Assembly: GCF_007753265.1 (NCBI RefSeq)
Contig: NZ_CP036349.1
Location: forward strand, 1,273,363-1,337,362
Source: Botrimarina mediterranea
GTDB taxonomy: Bacteria > Planctomycetota > Planctomycetia > Pirellulales > Lacipirellulaceae
Reading direction: 5' to 3'
Length of the DNA stretch: 64,000 nucleotides
In this document: one piece after another, positions 1 to 9,488 of the stretch
Layout of the letters: each line of letters opens with the position of its first letter
Numbering within the stretch: the stretch's first letter is position 1
Position numbers and translations under genes: made by a program
The notes under the pieces: generated by a model
What the model was told of the DNA's origin: nothing
The model's input: the letters and a program-made list of their open reading frames with translations, nothing else
The model's database searches: none

Positions 1-269
1 TCCCTCGGCGGCGCCTTACCGTCATCGTATGGCCAGACCCGCGCGCCCAATCGCCCAAAAACTGCTGAGAAACCGAGGTTACCGACCGAACCGAGTCGTT
101 GCGGCGACCGCCCGCTAGCCTGCCAGAAATCGGCTTAGAGCGGCCCCAAGATAAACCCGAACTTTTTTGAAAAAAGTCGTAGTTCAAGTATTAAACCAGC
201 TTTCCGCTGCGCGAAAGTGAGATCGGGTGACGGGGCTGAGGTTGACGCGTCCTCTGCCGGCGGTTCTGG

Positions 270-412
270 CCAGCCGGCCGGCCATCGGGGCAGGGTCAGC
301 AGGCCCCTCAGAAGGCCCGTAGGAGGACGCTGGACGCGTCGAGGTGGGTTAGTCGTCGATCCCCCAACGGACGCGTCCAGCGGCCCCCTAGGGGCCTCCG
401 TGCGGGTGTTGA
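270..412 (+). repeat. Family A intergenic repeat, copy A4 (degenerate)
   Basis: This stretch shares the order of words seen in the better copies at 9016-9190 and 51896-52062. It has a GGCCC-rich left part, an inner GACGCGTCC palindrome, and a right part ending in TGCGGGTGTT. Similarity is patchy, so the copy is either old or only partly related. The first 500 bases of the window hold no convincing gene; the open frames here are overlapping low-complexity frames on both strands. Confidence 0.4.
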
Positions 413-512
413 GGAACCGGGCTGACATCACAGGGGCGTCCGCCTCCACCTCCGGTACACTAAGCGCTCTCGCCGTCAGCGCGGCTCCGTTTACCGATTG
501 ATCCTTTACGCC

Positions 513-1220
513 ATGCATTCCAATCGAGTTGTTATCGCGGGGGGCTGCGCGCTGGCTTTCGGGGCCTCCTTCGCCAACACGGGATTCGTCCTGCACACGG
601 GGACCTCGGTCAGTCACCTCACCGGCGATATCGCCAAACTGACGATCGACATCGCGAGTTGGTCGCCCGAGACGCTGGCGGAGGCCTATCGCGTCGCGGC
701 AGCGGCGGGGTTCTTCTTTTGCGGCGCCGTGACGGCCGGGTTCTTGATCCACCACCCGACGCTCGACCTGTCGCGTCCGTACGGCCGGACGGTCACGGGC
801 ATCGGCGCCCTCTTCTTAGCGGCCGCCTGCTTGGTGACCCGATCGCCGCTGGTGAGCATCGGGCTTGCGGGCTTCGGGTGCGGGCTGCAAAACGCGATGG
901 CGAACCATTACCGCGGGATTGTGCTGCGAACGACCCACCTGACCGGGATGTTCACCGACTTCGGCGTCAACCTCGGCATGAAGGCCCGCGGACACGGGAT
1001 CCCCACGTGGAAGATCGCGGTGCCGCTACTGATCATCCTCTCTTTCTGCCTGGGTGGCGCGTGCGCCGTGGTGTCGCAGAAATCGGGATGGGACACCGTC
1101 GCGATCGCCGGGGCGGCCTACCTGATCGCGGGTATCGGGTGGTCGATCTGGAAGCACGGAGTGCTGCTCCCACGGGAGCGAGGCCGATCGAGCCAGGCGA
1201 TGGATGCGATCGAGGAGTGA
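513..1220 (+). CDS. YoaK/DUF1275-family membrane protein
   Basis: The product is about 235 residues and almost entirely hydrophobic, with about six membrane segments. It has the N-terminal pattern of the YoaK/DUF1275 family: a GGxxLAFxASxxNTGFV-like helix, then TSVSHLTGD. The middle contains GLAGFGCGLQNAMANHY and a second TTHLTGMFTDFGVNLG block, which are the two family signatures. I chose the ATG at 513 because the upstream TTG would add five residues outside the family start. The function of the family is unknown. It stands alone, followed by a long repeat. Confidence 0.85.
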   Translation: MHSNRVVIAGGCALAFGASFANTGFVLHTGTSVSHLTGDIAKLTIDIASWSPETLAEAYRVAAAAGFFFCGAVTAGFLIHHPTLDLSRPYGRTVTGIGALFLAAACLVTRSPLVSIGLAGFGCGLQNAMANHYRGIVLRTTHLTGMFTDFGVNLGMKARGHGIPTWKIAVPLLIILSFCLGGACAVVSQKSGWDTVAIAGAAYLIAGIGWSIWKHGVLLPRERGRSSQAMDAIEE

Positions 1221-1260
1221 GGTACGCCTCATTCCACTAAGCACCCGCGGCCAACTCGCT

Positions 1261-1535
1261 AGAGCGTGCTTCACTTGGCCGTAGCGTTTCTAGCCTCGCT
1301 CTGATCCACGGAGCAACGTGGGGAAGCCTCGCGCAGAGACGCAGAGTTGGATGCCTTCAAGACTCACGCAAAGGCGCTAAGCCGCAAAGAACGCGTTGCT
1401 GTGCGATCGTTTGCGGCTACGCTCATTTCTCAACCACTTTGTCTTTGCGTCTTGGCGGCTTGGCGTGAGTCTTCGCTGCCTGCCCTCTGCGTCTCCGCGC
1501 GAGACGCTACGACAAAATAAAATCCGCTATAGGGC
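1261..1535. repeat. Long word-repeat hairpin D1 (CGCAGAGACG type) with conserved flanks
   Basis: The left arm (about 1327-1385) carries repeats of CGCAGAGACG and ACGCAAAGGCGC. The right arm (about 1440-1505) carries their complements, ending in CGCGCGAGAC. The loop (about 1386-1440) is unique-looking. The flank at 1261-1326 and the tail at 1506-1535 are nearly identical to those at 34531-34593 and 34782-34830. It fills the gap between the YoaK-like gene and the small gene at 1566. Confidence 0.85.
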
Positions 1536-1565
1536 TTCGCTGCGCCTTGAACCATCAGGCTTATC

Positions 1566-1844
1566 TCACGCAGCCACCAACGAAGCAATTCCCGCTACTG
1601 CCGCCGCCAACAGACCGCCCAGGAAAAGGCGACGCATGAAGAGGCTCGCTTTCGGAAACTCTTCCAGGAATGCAATTGGCAGAACCAAGATCCACGCCAC
1701 ACCGGTTGGATCCTCAACACTAGCGTGCTGCAGTCGCTGAGGCGCCTTGCCTTGCAACGCGATGCTCAAACCTGTGGCGAAGGCGAATACGCCCCCCAGC
1801 ATTACGACCGTCAAGCAGCCGGCGTCGAATGGAGTCATCGACAT
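1566..1844 (-). CDS. Small two-helix membrane protein, hypothetical
   Basis: This is a 92-residue product with one hydrophobic segment near residues 10-30 and another near residues 73-92. A short polar linker contains a VEDPTGVAWILVLPIAF stretch that may form a third membrane passage. I recognise no family. The start may be the first Met or Met3. The gene is isolated between a repeat and a convergent exoprotein gene, and its codon use agrees with its neighbours. I consider it a likely real but uncharacterised gene. Confidence 0.5.
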   Translation of the reverse strand: MSMTPFDAGCLTVVMLGGVFAFATGLSIALQGKAPQRLQHASVEDPTGVAWILVLPIAFLEEFPKASLFMRRLFLGGLLAAAVAGIASLVAA

Positions 1845-1959
1845 ACGAGGGCGTTAAGCTGACTCGTTGGGGGGGGTCGCGAAGCCTTGAACAATGTCGC
1901 TCACCGACCGACAACTTTACACTATCGTCCCGGCGAGACCGGATAACTATACTCTAGAC

Positions 1960-2985
1960 ATGAAATTCCGCGTCATGACACGAGCGTGGCTTCTCTTCTC
2001 GGTCTTGTCGACCGTCGTTTCTCCAGTGCAAGGTGTGGAGGCATTGGTTATCGACGACTTCGCCTCGGGCGCCGGCTTGAATGTGCAATTGCCGGCTCCA
2101 GGCTACGGGGACAGTCTCCACCAAACCGAAGTCGGCCTGACGCCTGAGAACGTACTGGGAGGCGCCCGCAGCATCGACTTCCGCGCGTGCTTTGGGTTTG
2201 GTGGCAGCGTGGGTCCGATGCCGATCGTGCACGACCCAGAGGGTGGGACATTTCTGGCGGGAGGAACTCCCGAATCGCTCTTCTGCGAAGGGCCGGCATT
2301 TCGGTATGGGAATGTCTATGGCGACATCGACGGGAACTCGCTGGACCTCGATCTCTCTGGCTACAACGCGGTACGGGTTGAGTTGCTGGAGTTCGACCCG
2401 GGCGAACCGAACGCCTGGTACGAACCGCCCGTACGAGTCCCCGAGGTGTATGTTTCGTTTGTAAGGAATACCGTCCCCTCGTACCTCCCCAACCGCTACC
2501 AGCAGCAATTTATATCGCTCCGGAAGACTCTTGCGATTGAAGCCGGAGTCTATTCGGTCGTCCTTCCATTCAGTAAGGCTCAGAGCGACCGACCTGCGCC
2601 GTCCTTCGATCTCAGTTCGGCCGATGTGGACGGGGTTAGCGTCAGTTTCGCAAACATTGGACTCGGCGGGGGAATCGTCTTCGAGTCGTTCCAATTTGAG
2701 TACCTGCCCGCTCTGGATGGAGACTACGACGGGAATGGGGTTATCGATTCAGCTGACCTAGCCGTGCTTCATACCTCTTACGGAATGGGAAGCGAGACAG
2801 GCCTCATCCCGGGCCATGTCGCCGACGGCAACGCCGATGGCGTGATTGATGCGGCTGACTACACCGTGTGGCGTGATGCGTACGCCAGCAGAAGATCCTT
2901 GCCGGCGCCCGAACCTGCTACGCTTTGGTCGGTGTTGCCGGCCCTGGTGCTTTCGATCCGTCGAGGGCGGCGTAAGTCGCGTTGA
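1960..2985 (+). CDS. Secreted PEP-CTERM-type protein with dockerin-like domain
   Basis: The protein has a signal peptide (about residues 1-27) and a beta-rich body that opens with ALVIDDF. Near the C-terminus there are two calcium-loop repeats (DGDYDGNGVIDSADL and DGNADGVIDAADYTVWRDAY). It ends in a sorting tail: PAPEPATLW, a short hydrophobic helix and an Arg-rich end. The tail predicts exosortase-type processing; no exosortase is in the window. The VIDDF start and the dockerin-like part match the protein at 25983-26924, so the two are paralogues. I use the ATG at 1960 because upstream residues do not look like a signal peptide. Confidence 0.75.
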   Translation: MKFRVMTRAWLLFSVLSTVVSPVQGVEALVIDDFASGAGLNVQLPAPGYGDSLHQTEVGLTPENVLGGARSIDFRACFGFGGSVGPMPIVHDPEGGTFLAGGTPESLFCEGPAFRYGNVYGDIDGNSLDLDLSGYNAVRVELLEFDPGEPNAWYEPPVRVPEVYVSFVRNTVPSYLPNRYQQQFISLRKTLAIEAGVYSVVLPFSKAQSDRPAPSFDLSSADVDGVSVSFANIGLGGGIVFESFQFEYLPALDGDYDGNGVIDSADLAVLHTSYGMGSETGLIPGHVADGNADGVIDAADYTVWRDAYASRRSLPAPEPATLWSVLPALVLSIRRGRRKSR

Positions 2986-3158
2986 ACGCGCTTAGACGTC
3001 GGTGCTCAGAGCGACGGGCCAACGATCGCTGACTGGACGTAGCGTCGCTATCGACTGCAAGCAGGGTGACCGCTTCGCCACCGTTCTCCTGTTCGTTCTT
3101 CTTGTCGAGTTGTCCTATAGGTCAGTCGGGGCGGAGGAGGCATCCCTTTCTCTTAGCG

Positions 3159-4259
3159 TCACTCCTCCCCAAACAACAACCGATCCACCACCGCATCCGT
3201 ATACTCCGCTTTCATCTCTTCCCCCCGCGGTGAGGCGTTCAGCAGGATCACCACCGTCGCCTTGCGTTCGGGGAAGCGATGGAGCATCAGCGAGAAGCCG
3301 CGGGTCGAGCCGCTGTGCCAGAGACGGCGCTGGCCGCGGTGGGCGTCGATGAAGAGGCCGTAGCCGTAGTGACTGGTCCCATCATTCGTTGCCGTGTCGC
3401 GCGTGGTCTTGAACTGCGGTGACGCCATCGCGGCGGCGGTCGTGTCGCTGAGCACGCCCTTGCCATTGCCGAGTGTTTCTGACCAAAGCCGCAGATCACG
3501 CAACGACGAGTAGACCGAGCCGTCTCCGCGCGTCGCGCTGGTGACGCTCTGGTCGGCGACTTCCCAGACGCCGCCCCGCTTCATGGCGTGGCCGAAGGCG
3601 CGCTCGGGCGGGGCGTTCACGCCGCGGAGGAAGTTGATCGAGCCCGTCATGCCCAGCGGCTGGAGCACCTCGGCGCGGAGGTACTCATGGTAAGGCGTCT
3701 TGGCGACTTGCTCGACGACGAGCGCTAGCATCACGTAGGCCGAATTCGAGTACTCCCACTCCGACCCCGGCGAGAACTTGGGCTCGTCGGTCTCGAGGAG
3801 CATCGCCAGGACGTTGTAATCGGAGATCTGCAGTGTCGTCCCCTGCGGCACAAGGCCCTCGTAGCCGGGCAGGCCCGACGTGTGCGTTAGCAAGTGGTGC
3901 AGCGTGATCTCGTTCCAGTAAGCGGGCGCGTCGGCAAAGAACTTGGCGAGCGGGTCATCGAGCGCTAGTGCGCCGCGATCGACGAGCGTCAGCACCGCGG
4001 TGGCGGTGACTTGCTTGGAGATCGACGCCATGCGGAAGGTCGTGGTTGGCGTGACGGGCTCTTCGCTTCCCAATCGCCGTACGCCCCAACAGTGTTCGAA
4101 GACCACCTCGCCGTTGTCGACGGCAAGAACGGCCGCCCCGACATGCGGGGGCAACAGGGCTTCGATGCATTCGGGCGGGACCGGCGCGGCGGCGTTCATC
4201 GGCAGGCAGGGCAAGGCGAGCAGGAGGGCTGTCAGGCCGCAAGTTATCGGTTGTTTCAT
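3159..4259 (-). CDS. Beta-lactamase-fold serine hydrolase, secreted
   Basis: The 366-residue product has a signal peptide (about residues 1-24, ending MNAAA) and the three class C/esterase-type motifs of the Pfam beta-lactamase family. These are S-I-S-K (S-x-x-K with the nucleophilic Ser), Y-S-N (Y-x-N) and H-S-G near the C-terminus. The DPLAKFF and LLTHTSGLPGYE blocks are also typical. It probably hydrolyses an ester, amide or D-amino-acid peptide in the periplasm; the substrate cannot be told from sequence. I prefer Met at 4259 because the first five upstream residues do not belong to the signal peptide. The gene converges with the one before it. Confidence 0.85.
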   Translation of the reverse strand: MKQPITCGLTALLLALPCLPMNAAAPVPPECIEALLPPHVGAAVLAVDNGEVVFEHCWGVRRLGSEEPVTPTTTFRMASISKQVTATAVLTLVDRGALALDDPLAKFFADAPAYWNEITLHHLLTHTSGLPGYEGLVPQGTTLQISDYNVLAMLLETDEPKFSPGSEWEYSNSAYVMLALVVEQVAKTPYHEYLRAEVLQPLGMTGSINFLRGVNAPPERAFGHAMKRGGVWEVADQSVTSATRGDGSVYSSLRDLRLWSETLGNGKGVLSDTTAAAMASPQFKTTRDTATNDGTSHYGYGLFIDAHRGQRRLWHSGSTRGFSLMLHRFPERKATVVILLNASPRGEEMKAEYTDAVVDRLLFGEE

Positions 4260-4637
4260 GGGGCGTTTCACCACGGGAGGAAAGCCCTATCAGACCGACT
4301 GCCGCGTCGGGAGCAACCCGGAAGACTCCCGCGATTCCGTTCTATTTTCGCGCAAAGGGCGCGGCGGCCTGTCGGGCGGGACGACGATTCGCGGATGCAC
4401 CCCGAGGGGCGGAGACATTCTGCCCCGATCCAGACTCCTTTCGACTCCTGCGGCGACTACAATGCGGCTCGGGCCCCGCTCAGCCGCGGCCCGGACCTCG
4501 TCTGAAAAACCCCTGTATCGGGATGGCCCTAATCGGGAAGAGAACGTGGCGCGGCGCCACGGACTGGTGGTGTTGGCTTGCCGATGTTGGCGCGAGTTTC
4601 TTGAAACGTCCCCGCTGCCCTTCCCGGAGAATCCCCG
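4260..4637. other. Intergenic region between divergent genes
   Basis: This 378-base gap separates the divergently transcribed serine hydrolase and a PEP-CTERM protein, so both promoters should lie here. I see no RNA gene and no repeat of the families found elsewhere. Open frames crossing it are antisense extensions without family features. Confidence 0.4.
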
Positions 4638-5579
4638 ATGAGACTTCTTCTTCTTTCCCTCGTTGCAATATTGGCGGCTCAAGCCTCCGCGGCGCCGATC
4701 CTCGACGGCGTGCGTGACGGCAGCTATCCCCTGCTGTCGGTGCAAGGGGTCCAGACGCAATTCGGCGACGGCAACCCGGGCGGCGGTTCGGAACTCGACG
4801 CGGCCTGGGGTTACATCGACAGCGGCGTGCTCTACCTAATGCTCACCGGCAATCTCGAGAACAACTTCAATAAGCTCAATATCTTTATCGACGCGGTCCC
4901 CGGTGGTGAGAACGTCATTACGAACAACACCGACTTCGGCGGCAACAACCCGAGCAACGATGGCTGGGCCGGCAAGTACGCCGGCTTCACGTTCGATTCG
5001 GGCTTCGCGGCCGACTACCTGCTGATCTTGCGGAATGGCAACAGCGGCGGCGACCGGTTCGACATTGACTACACGGTTGTCGGCGGCGACGCGGGGGCGT
5101 TCGAGACCTCGGGCCCGGCGTTCGGCGCGTCGCTTACGGGCGCGAACGCCAACGCGTTGCCCGGCGCGGGGATCGGCGTGGCGTTCGACAACAGCAACAC
5201 CGCCGGCGTGATGGGTGGGAGTGACGCGGCCGACCTCATGGCGGCTGTAGCGGTCACGACCGGCATCGAGTTGGGCATCCCGCTCTCAGCGTTGGGCAAC
5301 CCCAATCCGGCCGACATCAAGATCACGGCGATGATCAACGGCTCGAACCACGACTACCTGTCGAACCAGTTCCTCGGCACGCTGCCGGCGCCACAGATCA
5401 ACATTGGCGGCGATGGAGCCGGCGGCTTCAATGGCACGGTCGGTCAGATCGATCTCAACAACTTCGCGGGCAACCAGTACTTCATCATCACCCGCGTCCC
5501 CGAGCCAACAACGTTGGCGCTGGTCGCGCTAACGTTCGCCGTAGCTGCAGGCGGCAGCCCGCGGCGATCGCGTGGATGA
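4638..5579 (+). CDS. Secreted PEP-CTERM sorting-domain protein
   Basis: This is a 313-residue exoprotein. It has a clear signal peptide (residues 1-18, cleavage near ASAAP), a beta-rich Gly/Asn-rich body with repeated GG-N-P patterns, and a canonical PEP-CTERM end (VPEPTTLALVAL, hydrophobic helix, then RRSRG). The body looks like a lectin- or beta-sandwich-type domain but I cannot name it. The tail implies transit to the outer envelope by an exosortase encoded elsewhere. It converges with the hydrolase downstream. Confidence 0.8.
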   Translation: MRLLLLSLVAILAAQASAAPILDGVRDGSYPLLSVQGVQTQFGDGNPGGGSELDAAWGYIDSGVLYLMLTGNLENNFNKLNIFIDAVPGGENVITNNTDFGGNNPSNDGWAGKYAGFTFDSGFAADYLLILRNGNSGGDRFDIDYTVVGGDAGAFETSGPAFGASLTGANANALPGAGIGVAFDNSNTAGVMGGSDAADLMAAVAVTTGIELGIPLSALGNPNPADIKITAMINGSNHDYLSNQFLGTLPAPQINIGGDGAGGFNGTVGQIDLNNFAGNQYFIITRVPEPTTLALVALTFAVAAGGSPRRSRG

Positions 5580-5601
5580 GCCGTAGCCATGAAACACCGC
5601 G

Positions 5602-6426
5602 TTACGAACGGATGAACGCAAGCAAGTCTTCGTTCAGCTCGTCCTTGCTCGTGTCGGCGAGGGCGTGCGTCCCGCCCGGATAGACCTTGAGCGTCGCGTC
5701 CTTCACAAGCTTGGCCGACAACAGCGCCGAATTGTCGATCGGCACGATCTGGTCGTCGTCGCCGTGGACGATCAGCGTGGGCACGTCGAACTTCTTGAGG
5801 TCCTCGGTGAAGTCGGTCTCCGAGAACGCCGCGATGCAGTCGTACGCGTTCTTGTGGCCGGACATCATGCCCTGCGTCCACCACGAACGGATCAGCCCCT
5901 CCGACACCTTGGCGCCGGGACGGTTGAAGCCATAGAACGGCCCACTCGCCACGTCGAGGAAGAACTGCGCGCGGTCCGCCAAGTACTGCTCACGGAATCC
6001 GTCGAAGACGCTCATCGGCAGTCCGCCGGGGTTGGCGTCGGTCTTCACCATGAGCGGCGGAACCGCGCCGACGAGCACCGCCTTGGCGACGCGCTCCGTG
6101 CCGTGCCGGCCGATGTAACGCGCGACCTCGCCGCCGCCCGTCGAATGGCCCACGAGCACCACGTCGCGGAGGTCGAGCGCCTTGAGCAGCTCGGCCAAGT
6201 CGTCGGCGTACGCATCCATGTCGTTGCCGTGCCACGGCTGGCTCGAGCGGCCGTGCCCACGGCGGTCGTGAGCCACGCAGCGGCAACCGTTCGACGCCAG
6301 GAAGAACATCTGCGCTTCCCAAGCGTCCGCCGTCAGCGGCCAGCCGTGGCTGAACACGACCGGTGTGCCGCTCCCCCAGTCCTTGTAGTAAAGGCTCACG
6401 TCGTCGCGGGTGGTGAGGAAGGCCAT
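5602..6426 (-). CDS. Alpha/beta hydrolase, non-haem chloroperoxidase/arylesterase type
   Basis: The 274-residue cytoplasmic enzyme shows the whole family pattern. There is an SHGWPL oxyanion loop near residue 26, DRRGHGRS, the nucleophile elbow GHSTGG (Ser about residue 96), HGDDDQIVP with the catalytic Asp, and GGTHAL with the catalytic His near the C-terminus. This is the cofactor-free haloperoxidase/esterase group. The physiological substrate is usually an ester and is not predictable. The start at 6426 gives a family-length protein. Confidence 0.9.
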   Translation of the reverse strand: MAFLTTRDDVSLYYKDWGSGTPVVFSHGWPLTADAWEAQMFFLASNGCRCVAHDRRGHGRSSQPWHGNDMDAYADDLAELLKALDLRDVVLVGHSTGGGEVARYIGRHGTERVAKAVLVGAVPPLMVKTDANPGGLPMSVFDGFREQYLADRAQFFLDVASGPFYGFNRPGAKVSEGLIRSWWTQGMMSGHKNAYDCIAAFSETDFTEDLKKFDVPTLIVHGDDDQIVPIDNSALLSAKLVKDATLKVYPGGTHALADTSKDELNEDLLAFIRS

Positions 6427-6729
6427 CGCTGAAGCTCCTGTGAATTGAATGGGCGCCGTTGCGGCCAGCCGCGGGCAATCGTATTCCCGCGTCTAGCGCT
6501 GGGCGAGAGTCGCCCGATTCGGTGGTGCAATTCACGTTCCGCGCAAATGCGCGGGTTTCTAGCTCTGTCGGCGGGTCCCATCGCCGCGGCCGGCGGGCTA
6601 GGGTGGGACGCTTCCCGGAACACCCCACCGCCCCTCCTTGCGGGCGGCCCTACCTAATGTACGACTCGGCCCGCGGTCCCGCGCCGCAACGCTGATGCGC
6701 CGAGTCCCCCACCTGCGGAGGCTGATTGG
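6427..6729. other. Intergenic region between divergent genes
   Basis: This is about 300 bases between two divergent genes. It should contain both promoters. A GGAGG ribosome-binding site sits about 8 bases before the ATG at 6730. I see no RNA gene or repeat here. Confidence 0.4.
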
Positions 6730-7629
6730 ATGTTTGCTCGCTACGTGTCGCTGTGTGTCTTGCTGCTTGTTGCAACTCAAAGTCGCGCAGAAGAAACGGC
6801 CCCGGTTGAAAGCCCGGCTGAAAGCTCGACGGTCGAAGCCGCCGGCCTCACATGGCACACCGACTATTACACGGCCTATCGGGAAGCAGACGAGCACGAC
6901 CAGATGCTTGTTGTGTATCTCACGTCGCCGAGCACAACCGCGACGCAAGAGTCGGTTGAAACCTACCTGCAATCCAACGCGCCGGCGCGCGAGAAGCTCG
7001 GCGAGATGACGCTGCTCCGCGCCGACGTCGACACGACGATCGACGTTGATGGCAAGCCACGCCGGCTCGCCGACTTCGCCGCGCTCAGCGAGCTGCGCGG
7101 CGGGGCGGGGTTCGCGATCGTCGACCTCGCAAACGAGGACGCGCCCTACTACGGCCATGCGGTGACGGCGTTGCCGTTCGCCGGCGGCAAGTACTACCAC
7201 TGGAGCCCGCGGGGCTTGGCGACGGCGCTCGACCTGCCCGCCGGGACGCTCACGCAGCGGTCGCTTGTGTGGGCCGTCCGGATGCACCCCGAGGCGCCAC
7301 AGAGCACCGGCGGGCGCTTTCATAACGCGCTAGCGTCGGGCGCCAACGAGCAGGCCGCCTACCAGGCCCGGGTACGCCAGCAGGGCCACCAGAACTTCGG
7401 CCGCCGCTTCCAACGCCTCAGCGGCGCCGCCGGCAGCAGCGTCACCGAGGTTTGCGCTGAGAGCTGGCCCGGCCAGACGTTGATGGACTCGGTCGTCGAT
7501 TGCGTCGACGCCTGGCGCCACTCGTCGGGCCACTGGCGCGGCGTCAGCCGCCCCCACCGCGCCTACGCGTACGACATCCAACGCGGCGGCAACGGCATCT
7601 GGTACGCCACCGGCCTCTTCGCCGATTGA
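6730..7629 (+). CDS. Secreted protein: thioredoxin-like N-part, CAP-like C-part (tentative)
   Basis: A signal peptide (residues 1-20) is followed by a low-complexity Glu/Pro/Ser linker. Then comes a segment reading DYYTAYREADEHDQMLVVYL, which resembles the first strand-helix of thioredoxin-fold domains but has no C-x-x-C. The last 65 residues contain DAWRHSSGHWRGV and GGNGIWYATGLF, in the order seen in CAP/SCP proteins (W-x-x-S-x-x-H and the final strand). Both domain calls are inference. Similar planctomycete secreted proteins are common and uncharacterised. A good GGAGG site supports the start. Confidence 0.6.
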   Translation: MFARYVSLCVLLLVATQSRAEETAPVESPAESSTVEAAGLTWHTDYYTAYREADEHDQMLVVYLTSPSTTATQESVETYLQSNAPAREKLGEMTLLRADVDTTIDVDGKPRRLADFAALSELRGGAGFAIVDLANEDAPYYGHAVTALPFAGGKYYHWSPRGLATALDLPAGTLTQRSLVWAVRMHPEAPQSTGGRFHNALASGANEQAAYQARVRQQGHQNFGRRFQRLSGAAGSSVTEVCAESWPGQTLMDSVVDCVDAWRHSSGHWRGVSRPHRAYAYDIQRGGNGIWYATGLFAD

Positions 7630-7726
7630 TTGGGTTGACGGATTCGATGGAGCGCTGCGGCGCGGGGTTTGCATCTCGGTGTGGCGGAGGGTTTGTCACC
7701 CAACCGCGACACCAACCGAGGCAATC

Positions 7727-8185
7727 ATGATCCCGTCGAGCAGCGAGCGTGTGCCGGAGCACACCTGTCAGAGCGTCAACCGATCAATCCGCCAGCAGGC
7801 CGAGCAGCGCGTCCGTGACTTACGGCACGCATCGGCCGCGGAGATCGATCAGCGCTTGGCGGAATTGGACCACGAGTGGGACATCGAGCGGACGCTCGAA
7901 GCCAACGCCGCCACGCTGGCGTTCACCGGCAGCCTGCTAGCCGTCACCAAGGACCGCCGCTGGGCCTTCCTGCCGCTGGCGGTGACGGGCTTCCTGCTCC
8001 AGCACGCCGTGCAGGGCTGGTGCCCGCCGCTGCCGGTGCTGCGCCGCTTGGGGTTCCGCACGATGTACGAGATCGACCAAGAACGCCAAGCCCTGCTCGA
8101 GCTCCGCGGCGACTCGATGGCGATCCCCACCCCGGCCATCAAACCGCACCAAAGCCCCACGCCGCGGCAGCCGGCAGGCGTCTGA
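7727..8185 (+). CDS. YgaP-like DUF2892 membrane protein
   Basis: This is a 152-residue protein from the ATG at 7727; the longer upstream frame has no initiation signal. It has an N-terminal helical region with HEWDIERTLEANAA, two membrane helices around a LLAVTKDRRWAFLPLAV loop, and the diagnostic QGWCPPLPVLRRLGFRT block. This order is the DUF2892 pattern found on its own or fused to rhodanese domains (YgaP). The conserved Cys-Pro-Pro lies at the membrane edge. The exact role is unknown. A Pro-rich tail ends the protein. Confidence 0.8.
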   Translation: MIPSSSERVPEHTCQSVNRSIRQQAEQRVRDLRHASAAEIDQRLAELDHEWDIERTLEANAATLAFTGSLLAVTKDRRWAFLPLAVTGFLLQHAVQGWCPPLPVLRRLGFRTMYEIDQERQALLELRGDSMAIPTPAIKPHQSPTPRQPAGV

Positions 8186-8296
8186 TGGACTCGAAGCAAC
8201 CGCTGGGACGCGGAGGTAGACCAGCAGGCCGGTAACAGAGTTGGGCGCGATAGAAAACGCGCTATCGATGGCTCCTGTCTTCGATTCCTACGGCGG

Positions 8297-8761
8297 TTAG
8301 TCCGTTCTTTCGCTGTCTTTGATGCCACCTTCAATGGTTGCCGCTTGTTGTGTTGCATTCAACGAGCGGGGCGTTGAAAGGCGGTACGCATACACCAGGG
8401 CGATCACGATCGCGATCGGCTGCACGGTCTTAAACCAGAGCGGGTAGGGGAGCATCGACAGATTGCAGAGCACGGCCGCCATCAGTAGGACGGCGACACC
8501 CATCGCCGGTCCGCGGCCGCCAAGCCACCCCGCCAGCCACGTGCTCACCCACGCCGTAGCCGCCCACATCGGCACAATCGCCGCAAGGACCCATTGTGGG
8601 TAGCGGGCCACATGCTCGCACATGGCGGCTTCGGTTCCCGCAAAGTCGGGCGGGAAGGGATGCACGATCGCGCTGAAGAGCTCCACCGCAATCAACAGCA
8701 CCATGGCGACGACAATCGCGGCAAGGACCGCGCCGATGATGCGGAGGGCCTTGAGGATCAT
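8297..8761 (-). CDS. Four-helix membrane protein, hypothetical
   Basis: The 154-residue product has hydrophobic helices near residues 8-30, 57-80, 86-105 and 110-128, a loop with HPFPPDF, and a polar C-terminal tail. The pattern is like small uncharacterised inner-membrane proteins of planctomycetes and other bacteria. No catalytic motif is visible. A small open frame at 8841-8975 lies upstream on the same strand and might be its neighbour or a remnant. Confidence 0.65.
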   Translation of the reverse strand: MILKALRIIGAVLAAIVVAMVLLIAVELFSAIVHPFPPDFAGTEAAMCEHVARYPQWVLAAIVPMWAATAWVSTWLAGWLGGRGPAMGVAVLLMAAVLCNLSMLPYPLWFKTVQPIAIVIALVYAYRLSTPRSLNATQQAATIEGGIKDSERTD

Positions 8762-8840
8762 GCGGCGGTAAGGGGCGTGTGGTGAGAATGTATCAACGCT
8801 GGAGGGATTTAATTCCAGGTTGTCGGTTTCAATCGCCTTC

Positions 8841-8975
8841 TTAATTCGTTACACGGATCAAGTAAAGCACCATCAACATAGCGCCCAGGAAGACGCCGAT
8901 AGCCCTCGACAGGGCATAGGCGCCCTCGTCGGTGACTCGATCGATGTAGCCCGCGGAGAAACCGAGCCCTGGCAA
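8841..8975 (-). pseudogene. Short membrane ORF or 3' remnant of a membrane protein gene
   Basis: In one minus-strand frame this stretch encodes about 44 residues ending FLGAMLMVLYLIRVTN, which looks like a real terminal membrane helix preceded by a DEGAYALSRAIG segment. There is no ATG; the only start in frame is a TTG at 8975, and a stop lies just upstream. It may be a tiny membrane protein or the tail of a gene whose 5' part was lost next to the repeat at 9016. The evidence is composition and hydrophobicity only. Confidence 0.35.
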
Positions 8976-9015
8976 CGAAGCGGCCCGATCAACCTACCCC
9001 CCCGAAGGAGGGGTT

Positions 9016-9190
9016 TTGAGCCGGCTTGAACCGGCCCCGCCACACCCCGCGCGCCAGAGGCCCAGGAAGGGCCCTAGCGTCCACGTTACGGCCATGTTGG
9101 CGAGAAGCCGTGGGGTGGACACATGGACACGCTAGGTCGCCCAAATGGGCCCTCTATGGGCCTCTGTGCGGGTGTTCACGTTTTCCCCGA
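9016..9190 (+). repeat. Family A intergenic repeat, copy A1
   Basis: This 175-base non-coding unit matches the reverse complement of 51896-52062 over nearly its whole length. The best-kept parts are the start (GAACCGG, then CGCGCCAGAGGCCCAGGAAG), the middle (CTAGCGTCCACG, TGTTGGCG, GGACAC) and the end (GGGTGTTCACGTTTTCCCC). It lies in the 727-base gap 8762-9488. A GC-rich hairpin followed by TTTT at 8997-9016 may be a terminator. The rest of the gap has a short CACGACGG-type word run and no gene. Confidence 0.75.
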
Positions 9191-9488
9191 TAAATGCAGA
9201 GGCAAACGAGGCGCCCCTACTTTGGGGGTCAGGCCTCTTGCTCACGTCGGGAGGAGGAACCACGACGGGCACGAAGGATACGACGGCCCGTCGCCGGGGC
9301 CACTTCAACACTAGAGACCCGACGGAAGAAAGGTGTGCCACTGCTGGGCGAGCCAGCTGTGGCGCACGGCCTCTGACTTATGTCGTTCGAAAGATTCTAC
9401 AAAAAGTGTTCGGCCTTTTGAATTAACATGCGGGTCTGCCAGTGCTGCGAGCCACCTTTGTGTTTTTAATCCTCCGCCGGAGTTGCTA

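Noticed and set aside
3002-3352. A 116-residue plus-strand ORF
   Set aside because: Most of it is antisense to the serine hydrolase gene, and its Pro/Ser-rich sequence has no family features.
9145-9426. Small ORFs sharing a GPLWASVRVFTFSP-type peptide with ORFs near 217 and 51646
   Set aside because: The shared peptide comes from translating copies of repeat A. There is no consistent start, length or ribosome-binding site.
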